The notes below the pieces were generated by a model. The model had not been told where the DNA came from. It searched no databases and was given only the letters and a program-made list of their open reading frames with translations. This document shows, one piece after another, positions 19,729 to 30,052 of a DNA stretch of 64,000 nucleotides. The position numbers were made by a program, and so were the translations under genes. This DNA is from an uncultured Lachnospiraceae bacterium (GTDB lineage Bacteria; Bacillota; Clostridia; Lachnospirales; Lachnospiraceae). The stretch is taken from positions 242,383 through 306,382 of the forward strand of contig CANQPM010000001.1 of assembly GCA_947625775.1 (NCBI GenBank), in the 5' to 3' direction. Each line of letters starts with the position of its first letter. The first letter of the stretch is position 1.

Positions 19729-20925
19729 TTAATTTTTTTCCTCAACCTTCACAAGCTCGCCCAGCCTGTCTGAAACAAGCCCCTGCACTATATACATTCT
19801 GTATGTGGTAAATCCGACCTCGTCAATAAGCTCACTGCCCGACGAATACCCGTATTCCGCCGCTTCCTCATCGGCGCGCTTTTCAATCTCCTGCTGCGTC
19901 ACATTGATGCCCTCGGCTCTTGCAATTGCCTCATACACAAGATACCCCTTTACAGCCTCGCGCGACATATCCATGACCTCTGAATTGAAGTCGTCCATTT
20001 CCATGCCGTAGTACATTGTGACATACCCCTCCAGATCAATGTCATACACGCTCTGGCAAAGCTCTGTCATATAATTGAGGTAGTTCTGAGCCTCCTCCTC
20101 GACAAGATATTCTGGAATTGAATTTACCGTGCTCTGCTCCAGCACATTGCTGACCGCGCTTGACCTCACGCTGGCATCGTATGCCGCTTCAGCCCTCTCA
20201 TTTGCAAGCTTTTCGCCCGCTGCCCAAAGCTCCTCCTTATCCGCATAAGCCATTCCATAGTTTTTGATGTCCTCGTCTGTAAGCGAATCATATCCGCCGT
20301 TAAGCAAAATGTTGTTCACCGTAACCGTAAATACAACGTCTTTGCCCGCAAGCTCCGCGCTGCCGTAATTTTCAGGAAAAGTCAGATTCAAGTCCACCGT
20401 GTCTCCCACTGAAACCCCGATAAGCCCGTCTTCAAAGCCGTCAATAAACGTGCCCGAGCCAATTTCAAGCTCATACCCGCTCGCCGTGCCGCCCGCGAAT
20501 GCCACGCCGTCTTTTTTTCCTACATAGTCGATATTGACAGTATCTCCCGTCTTTACCTCGCCCTTTGTAGCATACATAAGCTCGCTGTCTATAATGCTTT
20601 TAATGTCATCATCAGTGACCTCGCTCTTAGCCACTTCTATTGTCATATTTGCGTAATCATTTAAAGTCACGTATTCCTCAATGTCCAAATCTTGAATGCC
20701 CACATAATCAGGTCTGTCACTTACCTTTTCCGTTTCTGTTTCAGCCTGCTGCGTTTCCTCTGATGTTTCCGCGTCGTCTGCCGACTTTGTCTCCTCTGAC
20801 GCCTCTCCGCTCTGTGAAACCGCGTTCCCGCCCTCTGCGTCTTTCGCTGCCTGTTTACCGCTGCAGCCTCCAAGACTCAGCGCCGCCGCGCCCGCAATGC
20901 ACAATATAAGCAATTTTCTTTTCAT
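19729..20925 (-). CDS. Trigger-factor-like FKBP-type peptidyl-prolyl isomerase lipoprotein
   Basis: Lipobox 'LSLGGCSG', FKBP core 'GDTVNIDYVGKKDGVAFAGGTASGYELEIGSGTFIDGFEDGLIG', C-terminal trigger-factor-like helices. Confidence 0.88.
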   Translation of the reverse strand: MKRKLLILCIAGAAALSLGGCSGKQAAKDAEGGNAVSQSGEASEETKSADDAETSEETQQAETETEKVSDRPDYVGIQDLDIEEYVTLNDYANMTIEVAKSEVTDDDIKSIIDSELMYATKGEVKTGDTVNIDYVGKKDGVAFAGGTASGYELEIGSGTFIDGFEDGLIGVSVGDTVDLNLTFPENYGSAELAGKDVVFTVTVNNILLNGGYDSLTDEDIKNYGMAYADKEELWAAGEKLANERAEAAYDASVRSSAVSNVLEQSTVNSIPEYLVEEEAQNYLNYMTELCQSVYDIDLEGYVTMYYGMEMDDFNSEVMDMSREAVKGYLVYEAIARAEGINVTQQEIEKRADEEAAEYGYSSGSELIDEVGFTTYRMYIVQGLVSDRLGELVKVEEKN

Positions 20926-21152
20926 AATCTACCTCGTTTCCACATACTGGTGCTTAATGCTATTAAAAATCTGAATAATAACAAATTATATCATTATTAA
21001 TCCTAAAATAAAAGACTTTCTTGCACTTTCAATAAATTAATGATACAATTTTTACATCATCTTAACCAGCAGACGCATCGCTTATGTTTCATTGAGTAAA
21101 CGATGCCGCATACTGGACAGATTAAATTGTGGAAAGGGTAAGGTAAAATAAA

Positions 21153-21629
21153 ATGCCAGTAATAGCGAAGGTTTTAATCACAATCTTAATTGTTTTGGTC
21201 GTGCTCGTGGTAGTGCTTTACTTCGTGGGGAAAAAGCTGCAGAAAAAGCAGGCGGAGCAGGAGGCGCAAATCGAGGCGGCAAAGCAGACGGTAAGCATGC
21301 TTATAATTGACAAGAAAAAGCTAAAGCTTAAAGACGCAGGGCTGCCGTCTATGGTGCTTGAGCAGACGCCAAAATATATGCGCCGCGCCAAGTTCCCTAT
21401 TGTAAAGGCAAAAATAGGCCCGCAGATTATGTCGCTTATATGCGATGCCTCTATTTTTGACAGCATTCCCATCAAAAAAGAGGTCAAGGCGACAGTAAGC
21501 GGCATTTACATCACAGGCGTCAAGGGCATCAGGGGCGGTTTAAATACTGCTCCCGCAAAGAAAAAGGGCAAATTCAAGGCGTGGGTTGAGAGAATGCAGG
21601 AAAAAGCAGGCGCAAAACCAGTTAAATAA
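21153..21629 (+). CDS. Small N-terminally anchored membrane protein, unknown function
   Basis: One N-terminal TM helix 'ITILIVLVVLVVVLYFVGKK' and a basic soluble tail. Confidence 0.65.
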   Translation: MPVIAKVLITILIVLVVLVVVLYFVGKKLQKKQAEQEAQIEAAKQTVSMLIIDKKKLKLKDAGLPSMVLEQTPKYMRRAKFPIVKAKIGPQIMSLICDASIFDSIPIKKEVKATVSGIYITGVKGIRGGLNTAPAKKKGKFKAWVERMQEKAGAKPVK

Positions 21630-21827
21630 CCGCCCGCGTATATTTTCACCGCTTACATATAATATTCATCAGGTAATTGTAAAACGTTTTCTGCGCTGTA
21701 TGAACAGGCATTTACAAATATCTGATAATACTCATATGGGGCGGTGTTTTTGCGTACCATGCACATCAAAAAACTGTTATGCAGCTATTAACTATTAAAT
21801 AATAGATTATTAAACAGGAGCTTAATT

Positions 21828-22577
21828 ATGAATTTATTTCTGACAAGCAGCCCTGGAGGGCTTATCTGGGAAGACGGAGTGGAAAAGCAGGGATTTCTCG
21901 ACGGCTCAAACGGCTTTGTCGAGGAGCTCAGAGCGCTTTGGCAGGAGCGTATGAGAGGGCTTTTTATCGCATCAGCGCCCGACAATTACAGCGGCAACGA
22001 TTTCTCCGCAAAGGCGTTTACCGCCGCCTTTAATATGAGCGGACTGCCCGTGGAGGGCTTTGACGTGTACGATTACCGCAGAGATGAAATGTCCGCGGAA
22101 GACCTTTCAAAATATGATGTAATTATCCTTTCGGGAGGGCATGTGCCTACGCAGAACAGATTTTTCAAAAAAATACACCTTGCCGAGAGCATTGAGGATT
22201 TTGACGGAATCGTCATCGGCATAAGCGCGGGCACAATGAACTGCGCAAGCCTTGTTTACGCAATGCCTGAGCTTGAGGGCGAAAGCCTTGATAAGAATTA
22301 CCAGCGTTTTATAGTCGGACTGGGGCTCAGCGACTACAACATAATTCCCCACTATGATTATCTTAAAGACGTGGTGCTCGACGGGCAGAAGATGATTGAC
22401 GACATAGCCTGCGCCGACAGCGAGGGCAGGGAGTTTATCGCCCTCACCGACGGAAGCTATATTCTTATAAAGGATAACGAAAAGGGCACGCTCTACGGCG
22501 AAGCCTACCGCATAAGCAACGGCTTTGTGCGCCCGCTGTGCGAGGCAGGACAGCATATAGAGCTTGCTGGCAATTAG
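21828..22577 (+). CDS. Peptidase S51 / dipeptidase E-like protein
   Basis: 'VIILSGGHVPTQNRFFKKI', 'IVIGISAGTMNCASLVYAMPE' (nucleophile Ser), 'LGLSDYNIIPHYD'. Confidence 0.85.
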   Translation: MNLFLTSSPGGLIWEDGVEKQGFLDGSNGFVEELRALWQERMRGLFIASAPDNYSGNDFSAKAFTAAFNMSGLPVEGFDVYDYRRDEMSAEDLSKYDVIILSGGHVPTQNRFFKKIHLAESIEDFDGIVIGISAGTMNCASLVYAMPELEGESLDKNYQRFIVGLGLSDYNIIPHYDYLKDVVLDGQKMIDDIACADSEGREFIALTDGSYILIKDNEKGTLYGEAYRISNGFVRPLCEAGQHIELAGN

Positions 22578-23635
22578 AGCTCCAGCTTTAAGTCATTTTC
22601 CTTTATCCAGCCGATTTTCCTAAATCCCGCGCCTATAAGGTATGTAAATACGGCGGGAAGCACAAAGCTTATGCAGATAAGTCCCGCCCAGTCCCAAATA
22701 GTAATCGCGCTCTTTGCGCCTGACGCTATATCGTTTACCCAGCCCGTGTAAACGCCGATTTGCCCTACAAGACCGCAGGTGCCCATTCCTGACGCAACTG
22801 CCGCTCCGTTCATTTTTAACTGGAAAAGGCAGGTCGCGATGGGGCCTGTTATCGCCGAGGCTATAATTGGCGGCAGCCATATGCGCGGCTTTTTCACGAT
22901 ATTTCCCATCTGGAGCATTGACGTGCCTATGCCCTGCGCAAAAAGCCCGCCCCAGCCGTTTTCCTTAAAGCTCATAACAGCAAAGCCTACCATCTGCGCG
23001 CAGCATCCCGCAAGCGCCGCGCCGCCTGCAAGCCCCGTAAGGCTGAGCGCCGCACATATAGCCGCGCTGCTTATCGGCAATGTGAGCGCTATGCCTACTA
23101 TCACTGAAATTATTATGCCCATAAGGAACGGCTGCAGCTCTGTCGCCCACATAATCGCCGCTCCGACCGCGCTTGCCGCCGCGCCGATTGCGGGCGCGCA
23201 GAAGGTTGACAGCAAAGCGCCCAATACTATAGTGACAAGCGGGGTCACGATTATGTCAATCTTTGTCTCCTTTGAAACCGCCTTGCCAAACTCCGCCGAT
23301 ATAACCGCGATGATAAGCACTGCAAGCGGACCTCCCGCCCCGCCCAGCGCGTTTGCCGCATGTCCTACTGCTGCCAATGAGAACAGCACAAGCGGCGGAC
23401 AGTGCAGCGAATAACCTATCGCGACTGCCATCGCCTCGCCCGTCACTGCCTTAGCGTAGCCTCCGACTGCCACGAGAAGCTCTATGCCAAGCTGCTCACC
23501 GATTGTCGATATAATCGTGCCTATGAGCAGCGACGCAAACAAGCCCTGCGCCATAGCGCCAAGCGCATCTATTCCATAGCGTTTAGCTGATATCTCGATG
23601 TCCTTACGCTTCAAAAACTGCTTAAATTTTTCCAT
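22574..23635 (-). CDS. PTS sugar transporter subunit IIC (PTS_EIIC_2-like)
   Basis: Start at MEKFKQFLKRKDIEISAKRYGIDALGAMAQGLFASLLIGTI; hydrophobic IIC-like. Confidence 0.8.
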   Translation of the reverse strand: MEKFKQFLKRKDIEISAKRYGIDALGAMAQGLFASLLIGTIISTIGEQLGIELLVAVGGYAKAVTGEAMAVAIGYSLHCPPLVLFSLAAVGHAANALGGAGGPLAVLIIAVISAEFGKAVSKETKIDIIVTPLVTIVLGALLSTFCAPAIGAAASAVGAAIMWATELQPFLMGIIISVIVGIALTLPISSAAICAALSLTGLAGGAALAGCCAQMVGFAVMSFKENGWGGLFAQGIGTSMLQMGNIVKKPRIWLPPIIASAITGPIATCLFQLKMNGAAVASGMGTCGLVGQIGVYTGWVNDIASGAKSAITIWDWAGLICISFVLPAVFTYLIGAGFRKIGWIKENDLKLEL

Positions 23636-24594
23636 TGTATGCTCCTCCATTCTTGATGTACCGTTGATGATTTTGCCGCTGGAGTTTCCAGCTTTTGCTA
23701 TTGTAGCACACAAGAAATGGAATTGCAATAAGAGCGACCGCCATACCCCTTTTACAATGGTATAACGGTCGCCCTATTGTGATTCAATATCCAATTTTTT
23801 TCCTCTTTCTCGGCTCATCTTTTCTTCACCCAGCCGAACTTTATTCTACCAATTGATTCTTACAAATCATTTCATTTCCCTAACATCTAACCACTTAACC
23901 TGAAACTCTCTGCTTAATTTCCTCTATGCTTCATTTAATCGGCTGCCGCCCCTCCAATACTCACCTTTTTATAAAATACCCTCCACTGTATTCTACTCAT
24001 ATTTACCAGCCGACCGCCTATATCAGATTTACCTTTGTGAGCCTGCGCCCCTTGATAAACTTCATCTATAAGCCTCTGGCGAAAATACTTTTATATGATA
24101 GATATTGTCTGAACTTTCATCTCATAAATGATTGGCATTTATCTCATTTTCATATTTAATTAAGGGATTTCATCGTCGCTAGATTTAGGTTTCAATCTGT
24201 GCCAAGGGACTCGCCTCCTTTTTTGCTTTTGCACTTTATCGAAAGTGTTTGCAGTTTCCGAATAGCACCTGCCTCTATATAATGCTTATACAAAAGCTTA
24301 TTTTTATGTTTCTGTGTCTCTTGTGTTTCTGTAATTGTATATTAGCACCTTTATGAGATAATTGCAATAGGTTTTTCTCATTTTTTTGAATACTGGCGTT
24401 TTCTACAATTGATGTCAGTTATTTTGTATATTATTTTCTGAATTTTCTGATTTTTATGCTGTGATATGCGATTTTAAGCAAGAATTGTCTTGCAAAAAGA
24501 TTATTTTCTGAATTTTTGTTTCTGTTTTTACGCAAATATAAATGGTTCATTTAAAAACCTGCTGATTTTAAACGAACCATTCATTGGATTTTCC

Positions 24595-25431
24595 TTATTC
24601 AACGCTGCTCACACAGTTATACATAAGCATCGCTATGGTCATAGGACCTACGCCGCCAGGCACGGGGGTTATCGCGCTCGTGTGCGGAGCGACCTTTTCA
24701 AAGTCCACGTCGCCGCAGAGCTTGTTGTTTTCATTGCGGTGTATTCCTACGTCGATTACTGCCGCCCCTTCCTTGACAAAGGTTTCGTCCACGAATTTCG
24801 GCTTGCCGACTGCCGCTATAAGAATGTCCGCCTGCTTCGTTATCTCCTTTAGGTTTTGGGTGCGTGAATGGCATATCGTGACTGTGCCGTTTTCACGCAG
24901 GAGAAGGAGGGACATGGGCTTGCCGACTATGTTGCTGCGACCGATAACTACGCAATGCTTTCCTGATATTTCTATGCCTGAACGCTTTAAAAGCTGGATT
25001 ATGCCAAGCGGCGTGCAGGACACAAAGCCTTTGCTGCCGACGCAGAGCGCTCCGACGTTTTTTTCATTGAAGCCGTCAACGTCCTTTTCAGGGGAAATTG
25101 TCTGAATCACAGCGTTCTCGTCAATGTGCTTTGGCAGCGGGAGCTGGACAAGTATGCCGTTTACTTTGCTGTCGCCGTTGAGTTTGCGCACAAGCGCAAG
25201 GAGTTCCTCCTGCGTGGTTTCTTCGGGCAGCTCATACGCAAGCGACTCTATGCCTATGTATGCGCAGGCTTTTTTCTTGTTGCCGACATAGACGCTCGAG
25301 GCGGGATCGCTGCCCACCTGGATTACCGCAAGACAGATGCTTTTGCCCTCGGCTTTGAGCGCCGTGACTTTTTCCTTCAGCTCGTCTTTTATTTCCTGTG
25401 ATATTTTTTTGCCGTCAATTATCTGGTACAT
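24595..25431 (-). CDS. folD: Bifunctional methylenetetrahydrofolate dehydrogenase/cyclohydrolase
   Basis: 'VQVGSDPASSVYVGNKKKACAYIGI', 'GILVQLPLPKHIDE', 'VVIGRSNIVGKPMSLLLL', 'PVPGGVGPMTIAMLMYN'. Confidence 0.97.
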   Translation of the reverse strand: MYQIIDGKKISQEIKDELKEKVTALKAEGKSICLAVIQVGSDPASSVYVGNKKKACAYIGIESLAYELPEETTQEELLALVRKLNGDSKVNGILVQLPLPKHIDENAVIQTISPEKDVDGFNEKNVGALCVGSKGFVSCTPLGIIQLLKRSGIEISGKHCVVIGRSNIVGKPMSLLLLRENGTVTICHSRTQNLKEITKQADILIAAVGKPKFVDETFVKEGAAVIDVGIHRNENNKLCGDVDFEKVAPHTSAITPVPGGVGPMTIAMLMYNCVSSVE

Positions 25432-25530
25432 TTGTTTCCTCCGTTTAAATCTGATGAATAGTGATACGGTTTGCGTGGTCTCTCCGATTAATTGTACCAT
25501 AACAGCGCGGCGTGTTCCATAGTATTTTGA

Positions 25531-25567
25531 AAAAATCTCCGCAGGCCATATACCCGCGGAGATTTTT
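25531..25567 (-). terminator. Intrinsic terminator after the DUF4179 gene
   Basis: AAAAATCTCCGC...GCGGAGATTTTT hairpin. Confidence 0.7.
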
Positions 25568-25591
25568 GGTTTTGTTCGTGATTATTGGCAT

Positions 25592-26785
25592 CTACGCAAG
25601 CGGCAATATATAAAGATTATCCCCTTCTGGCGCGCCGTCCGCTTTCCTGAACAGCAGCGCGTCTACATTGTCCACGTCAATTACCCTGTCAAACGCTGAC
25701 ATAAAGTAATAATGCGCGGCTGTTTCGTCTGTGTATCCGCTGGAGCCGCCGTCCGCAAGGTATGGAAGCATTGTGCCGTCCTTTAAACGCACTCCGCAGA
25801 AAAGCGGCGGATTGGTGCAGCTTTTATCTGAGCCCTCCTGCGTCACTTTTTCCCCTTGAAAATCATAGTTTACCTTTATGGAAATGGGGGACAGCTCCAC
25901 TGTAGTCACTGTCGCGCCCGAATCGCCTACTGATGCGCCAAGCGCGTATGTCTTTGCCGAATTTTTTTCAGTGACGGGAATGTCAAACTCCCATTTTCCG
26001 CTTACCGCAGTTTCATGGTCTGCGTGGTATGTCGTGCCGAGGTTTTCCAGTTCCACATGAATGGTTTTGCCTAAAATTGTCTGGTCATAGGCTGATATGC
26101 AGGTCATCACGTATTCGAGCGTGCCGTCGTCGTCAGTATAATACGAAACCACCGCGCCGCTGTCGTCAAGCTTAATCGGCGTGCCGTCGTCATATACGGG
26201 CTTGCCGCTGCTGTCCGAAACAATCCCGTCGTAAAAGCTGCCGTTTACTGCAGCCATTCCTTCACATTCCGCGTCCATATGCTCAAAGCTAGGCTCCACC
26301 TGCTCACCCAGCGTATAGCCTGATATTGAGAATGATATATGGGCAAAATGGCTGTCCGCGATTATCTCCATGGGCTTGACCGTGACGCCCCCTACCGTGA
26401 CTTCCTTGATTTCCGCAGGCGCGCCGCCGACATCGTCTGTGTCCTGCGTGTCCAGTATGTCCGCAGTGCCGCTCTGCACCAGCTCTATCTGCTGTGTCTC
26501 ATCTGCCTGGAGTGTCCCGCGCATGCTGCGGCTCCAGTAATGATATCCCGCCGCAAGCGCGGTTATCCCGCCAAGCGCCAAGACGCATACGGCTGCCACA
26601 GCTGCTGTCGGTTTTTTGAATGTCCTCGCATTTTTTGATTTCTTTTTAAGATTTTCCCTTTCAAAATTTTCCATAGAACCTGTCCCTTTCTTTTTAATCA
26701 TCGAAAAGGCAGTGTCCGCTTTCTTCTGCACAATCGCAGGCAATTCTATATCCGACGAGAAAATGCCGTGTTCATTTACGCTCAT
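25592..26785 (-). CDS. DUF4179-type anti-sigma-like membrane protein
   Basis: N-terminal cytoplasmic segment, one TM helix 'AAVAAVCVLALGGITALAAG', large extracellular domain; overlaps the 3' end of an ECF sigma gene. Confidence 0.75.
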   Translation of the reverse strand: MSVNEHGIFSSDIELPAIVQKKADTAFSMIKKKGTGSMENFERENLKKKSKNARTFKKPTAAVAAVCVLALGGITALAAGYHYWSRSMRGTLQADETQQIELVQSGTADILDTQDTDDVGGAPAEIKEVTVGGVTVKPMEIIADSHFAHISFSISGYTLGEQVEPSFEHMDAECEGMAAVNGSFYDGIVSDSSGKPVYDDGTPIKLDDSGAVVSYYTDDDGTLEYVMTCISAYDQTILGKTIHVELENLGTTYHADHETAVSGKWEFDIPVTEKNSAKTYALGASVGDSGATVTTVELSPISIKVNYDFQGEKVTQEGSDKSCTNPPLFCGVRLKDGTMLPYLADGGSSGYTDETAAHYYFMSAFDRVIDVDNVDALLFRKADGAPEGDNLYILPLA

Positions 26786-27312
26786 CTCAAACCCTCCCTG
26801 CCGTTCATAGACGTTTCATAATACCTCGCGAGCTTTTCCCTGCCTCGCTGCAGCCGTGTCGTGACCGTGCTTTTGGGAATTTTCAAAAGCTTTGCAATCT
26901 CGCAGACGCTGTAGCCCTCCCCGTAAAACAAGAGTATTACGAGTCTGTACTTTTCATCAAGGGCGGCAAGCGCCTCTTTCAGTTCAAGATTGCAGCCGCC
27001 CTCATAGGCGGGCTCGTCATAATCCTCAAGGCTTGTCAGGCGCGCGCGTCTTCTGCGTATGTCATAGCATTTGTTAATCAGTATGCGCGTGAGCCACGTT
27101 TTAAAGTATTGCGTCTTTTTAAGCGTGTGCAGCTTTTCCCAGCAGGCAAGAATCGTGTCCTGTATGGCGTCTGCGGTGTCCTCGTCGTTCATAAGGATTG
27201 CCAGTGCGGTCTTGTACATATCCTTCATACAGTATTGCATTAATTGCGTGAAAGCGTCGTACTCGTGCCTTTTTGCCTGATCTGCCAGTTTTTGTATTTC
27301 GTTCTGCTTCAT
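26782..27312 (-). CDS. ECF-type RNA polymerase sigma factor
   Basis: 'DEDTADAIQDTILACWEKLHTLKKTQYFKTWLTRILINKCYDIRRRR' and 'LLFYGEGYSVCEIAKLLKIPKSTVTTRLQRGREKL'. Confidence 0.95.
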   Translation of the reverse strand: MKQNEIQKLADQAKRHEYDAFTQLMQYCMKDMYKTALAILMNDEDTADAIQDTILACWEKLHTLKKTQYFKTWLTRILINKCYDIRRRRARLTSLEDYDEPAYEGGCNLELKEALAALDEKYRLVILLFYGEGYSVCEIAKLLKIPKSTVTTRLQRGREKLARYYETSMNGREGLR

Positions 27313-27462
27313 TACAGCAGTACCTCCTGTGCGCAGCAGTGTTGTGCAGGCTGCCAAAGCGTCCTTTGTTTTTTTGTCCTGCATACATTAGACAAAAAAG
27401 CGCGCTGGAAAATCTCATCAGGCTGGAAAATTTTTTAAGAGATGCTATATTTTAATGGCTTG

Positions 27463-27792
27463 TTAAAATTTTTGAGCCTGCTGCTGCCAGTATGCTACGA
27501 TTGTGTCAATCATCTTTATACAGTCTTGCTGCGCGGAGGGCTCATTATACGGCTGCATCTCGCTGTAAGTATGCCCGCAGGGCTCAAGCTCATCATCTTC
27601 AAAGCCGCCGCTTACGCCAAGCAGCCATTTCCCAAACATTCCTGTCTTAAACTTAAAAATATAATAGGTCATTTCCCTGTACTCAAATTGTCCCGCACAT
27701 TCGAGCTTGCTTGGCGCTTTTCCCAGCTCCTGCGGATTTGCCAGCCATTCGAGCATATTTTCTTTTGCGGCGTTAAGCTGCTGCTGATTCAT
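27463..27792 (-). CDS. Small hypothetical protein
   Basis: Start at MNQQQLNAAKENMLEWLANPQELGKAPSKLECAGQFEY. Confidence 0.55.
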   Translation of the reverse strand: MNQQQLNAAKENMLEWLANPQELGKAPSKLECAGQFEYREMTYYIFKFKTGMFGKWLLGVSGGFEDDELEPCGHTYSEMQPYNEPSAQQDCIKMIDTIVAYWQQQAQKF

Positions 27793-27931
27793 TGTTTTTT
27801 CCTCCATTTTTTTAATTGTATTGTATAAATTATTTCTTAATATCTGGCTGTGACGTATGGATAAATTCGGCATATTATATTATCTTAATCCGTTGTTATC
27901 CAGTTGTGATTGCAGTAGTTATTATCGGTCT

Positions 27932-28333
27932 TTATTCGATTATTACACGATATTCTTCGTCATCTTCTTCATCTGTGCATGGAACGGCATAAAAACGTTT
28001 TCCTATGATTGTCCTCAGCTTTCGGATATCCTCTATTTCATCGGAGCCAAATTCCTGATAACACGTCGTTTCACTCTGCTCGTTCAGTTCGTCGTAAAAA
28101 TCGGTAACATACACATTAAACTCGTCCAGAAGATCCTCAAACGGTATCTGACTGATATCTTGGGGAGAACCTTCTTCTTCACCGTAGCACTCCGTCTCCA
28201 TTTCAAACGAAAGTGAAGTGACAAATATATCCTCGTTCTCATACGGACTTTTTGTCTTATAAATTCCTTCCTCAATCTGCTTAAAATCCGATGAAGAATA
28301 TTTTTCTGGTGTATAATCCTTAAAATTTTTCAT
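27932..28333 (-). CDS. Acidic hypothetical protein
   Basis: 133-aa highly acidic ORF. Confidence 0.55.
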   Translation of the reverse strand: MKNFKDYTPEKYSSSDFKQIEEGIYKTKSPYENEDIFVTSLSFEMETECYGEEEGSPQDISQIPFEDLLDEFNVYVTDFYDELNEQSETTCYQEFGSDEIEDIRKLRTIIGKRFYAVPCTDEEDDEEYRVIIE

Positions 28334-28381
28334 AACTGATTTCCTCCTATACTCATACTACAATAAAAAAGCTTTTTCACC

Positions 28382-29284
28382 TTACCATATATCTTCACAC
28401 CACCCGTCTGCAAAAACAAATTCCTCCCCACATTCATCGCAAATAATCTTGTCCCATCCATGTAAAATCCGTTTGCCTTCGTCATGGGAGCCGTTGCAAT
28501 ATAATAAGCATCCATATAAAGAGAAAGCATACCTCATTGGAAGTTCAGATGTTATGCCACTCTTCACAATGCTTTCTGCCAAGAGCAAATGTGATTTTAT
28601 TGCCTCACTTACTTCCCCATAATTTAGAACATTTTCAAATTTATCCAAAAAATCTATCCATGGATTTTGAGGATCACTATTTCCTTCAAAAGATTTAAAC
28701 TCTGCCATTGGCACATCATGCGAACACTCTTCATGATCAAATGGTACAATTCCTGAATTATAAACCATAACATCATTCAAGTGACCTAAGCTGCATTTTG
28801 CTGTAGAGACACCTACAGTATCATCCTTATAGGAGCCCATTGTCATATAACCAATCCTATGCTTTGCGAACGCAAACAATCCTGCATAAAGATATAGTGC
28901 ATCATCGGTCTCTATTTTTTCAACTGAAACTATTTGACGAATACATTCTTTTTGGGCAGTCTTTAAGGATAAATCAAATAACTCTAAAACATCCTCAGAT
29001 ATATCATTTCGATATTTGTCTTGTACGGAAATCCAGCTTCCTAAGTAACACCATAAATCTTTTGCAGCGTTATAGTCAAGATTTGATGCTATTTCAATAA
29101 GATATGGTATAACGGCATAAAAAATTGGTTTGCAGCTCCCCGAATCCCAGATACAGTCAGTAATTTCCTCAAAGATCTCTGATTCTGTATCAGGCTCCTG
29201 CGCAAATTCTTCTATTAAACAACAAATATTGTTATTTTCTGACATATTCCATATCTTATGGGTGTACTCTATTTTTTTTACCAT
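28382..29284 (-). CDS. Hypothetical helical-repeat-like protein
   Basis: 300-aa ORF; 'CKPIFYAVIPYLIEIASNLDYNAAKDLWCYLGSWIS' suggests helical repeats; ends in a paired Cys motif 'CDECGEEF'. Confidence 0.55.
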   Translation of the reverse strand: MVKKIEYTHKIWNMSENNNICCLIEEFAQEPDTESEIFEEITDCIWDSGSCKPIFYAVIPYLIEIASNLDYNAAKDLWCYLGSWISVQDKYRNDISEDVLELFDLSLKTAQKECIRQIVSVEKIETDDALYLYAGLFAFAKHRIGYMTMGSYKDDTVGVSTAKCSLGHLNDVMVYNSGIVPFDHEECSHDVPMAEFKSFEGNSDPQNPWIDFLDKFENVLNYGEVSEAIKSHLLLAESIVKSGITSELPMRYAFSLYGCLLYCNGSHDEGKRILHGWDKIICDECGEEFVFADGWCEDIW

Positions 29285-29398
29285 GATTCTGCTTTGCCTC
29301 CCCTAATCTTACTTTTTAATATTATTCCTTAGGAAACACCCTTCCCATTGCCTCATGCTTTCGTCTGCAGCTCAGGCGCATTGCCGGATTAATATGAT

Positions 29399-29818
29399 TT
29401 ACTCGTCAGTTTCACTGTTTAAGGCGTTTTTGATTACCTCTATCATGCGCGAGACCGCGTTCAGCTTATCCACGATTGTGAGCATGCGCACGCGTTCATC
29501 GTCGTCAATAACGCCGTCTCTCATAATGTCAACAAGTTCACTGGAAATTTTCTCCATATCCTGCGCTGAGCCCAGAAATTTAAGCACCAGCCTGTCCAAA
29601 TTGGCGGGCTGCTGAGATGTCTTATTGTCCCTTACCAGATAATCTAAGGACACATTAAATAAGTCGCTGATGGAAAGCAGCTTGTTGATATCGGGACAGG
29701 ACATGCCCGTTTCCCATTTTGATACCGTCTGCCTGCTCACATGCAGCCGCTCAGCCAATTCAGCCTGTGAAATATTCATCTGATTTCTAAGCAAATTTAT
29801 CTTGCTGGCAATGTCCAT
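29399..29818 (-). CDS. XRE-family transcriptional regulator
   Basis: 'NLLRNQMNISQAELAERLHVSRQTVSKWETGMSCPDINKLLSISDLFNVSLDYL'. Confidence 0.93.
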   Translation of the reverse strand: MDIASKINLLRNQMNISQAELAERLHVSRQTVSKWETGMSCPDINKLLSISDLFNVSLDYLVRDNKTSQQPANLDRLVLKFLGSAQDMEKISSELVDIMRDGVIDDDERVRMLTIVDKLNAVSRMIEVIKNALNSETDE

Positions 29819-30052
29819 TGAAAATATCCCCCTTTTAAATCCAATGCATTTTCACTTCGTTGAAAACGAAATTATTATAGCATGTTTTTGGGGGAGTAAC
29901 AACCAACTCAAAGACGCACTTTGGGGAATTTTGTCAACTGGCGGTTGCCAGTAATGTTCTTTTTATCTCCAATCTCTAAAAAACATTATCCCATTCAAAG
30001 TATAACAAAAGGCATTCGGATTTTCTCCAAAATGCCATACTCTTTCACACTA

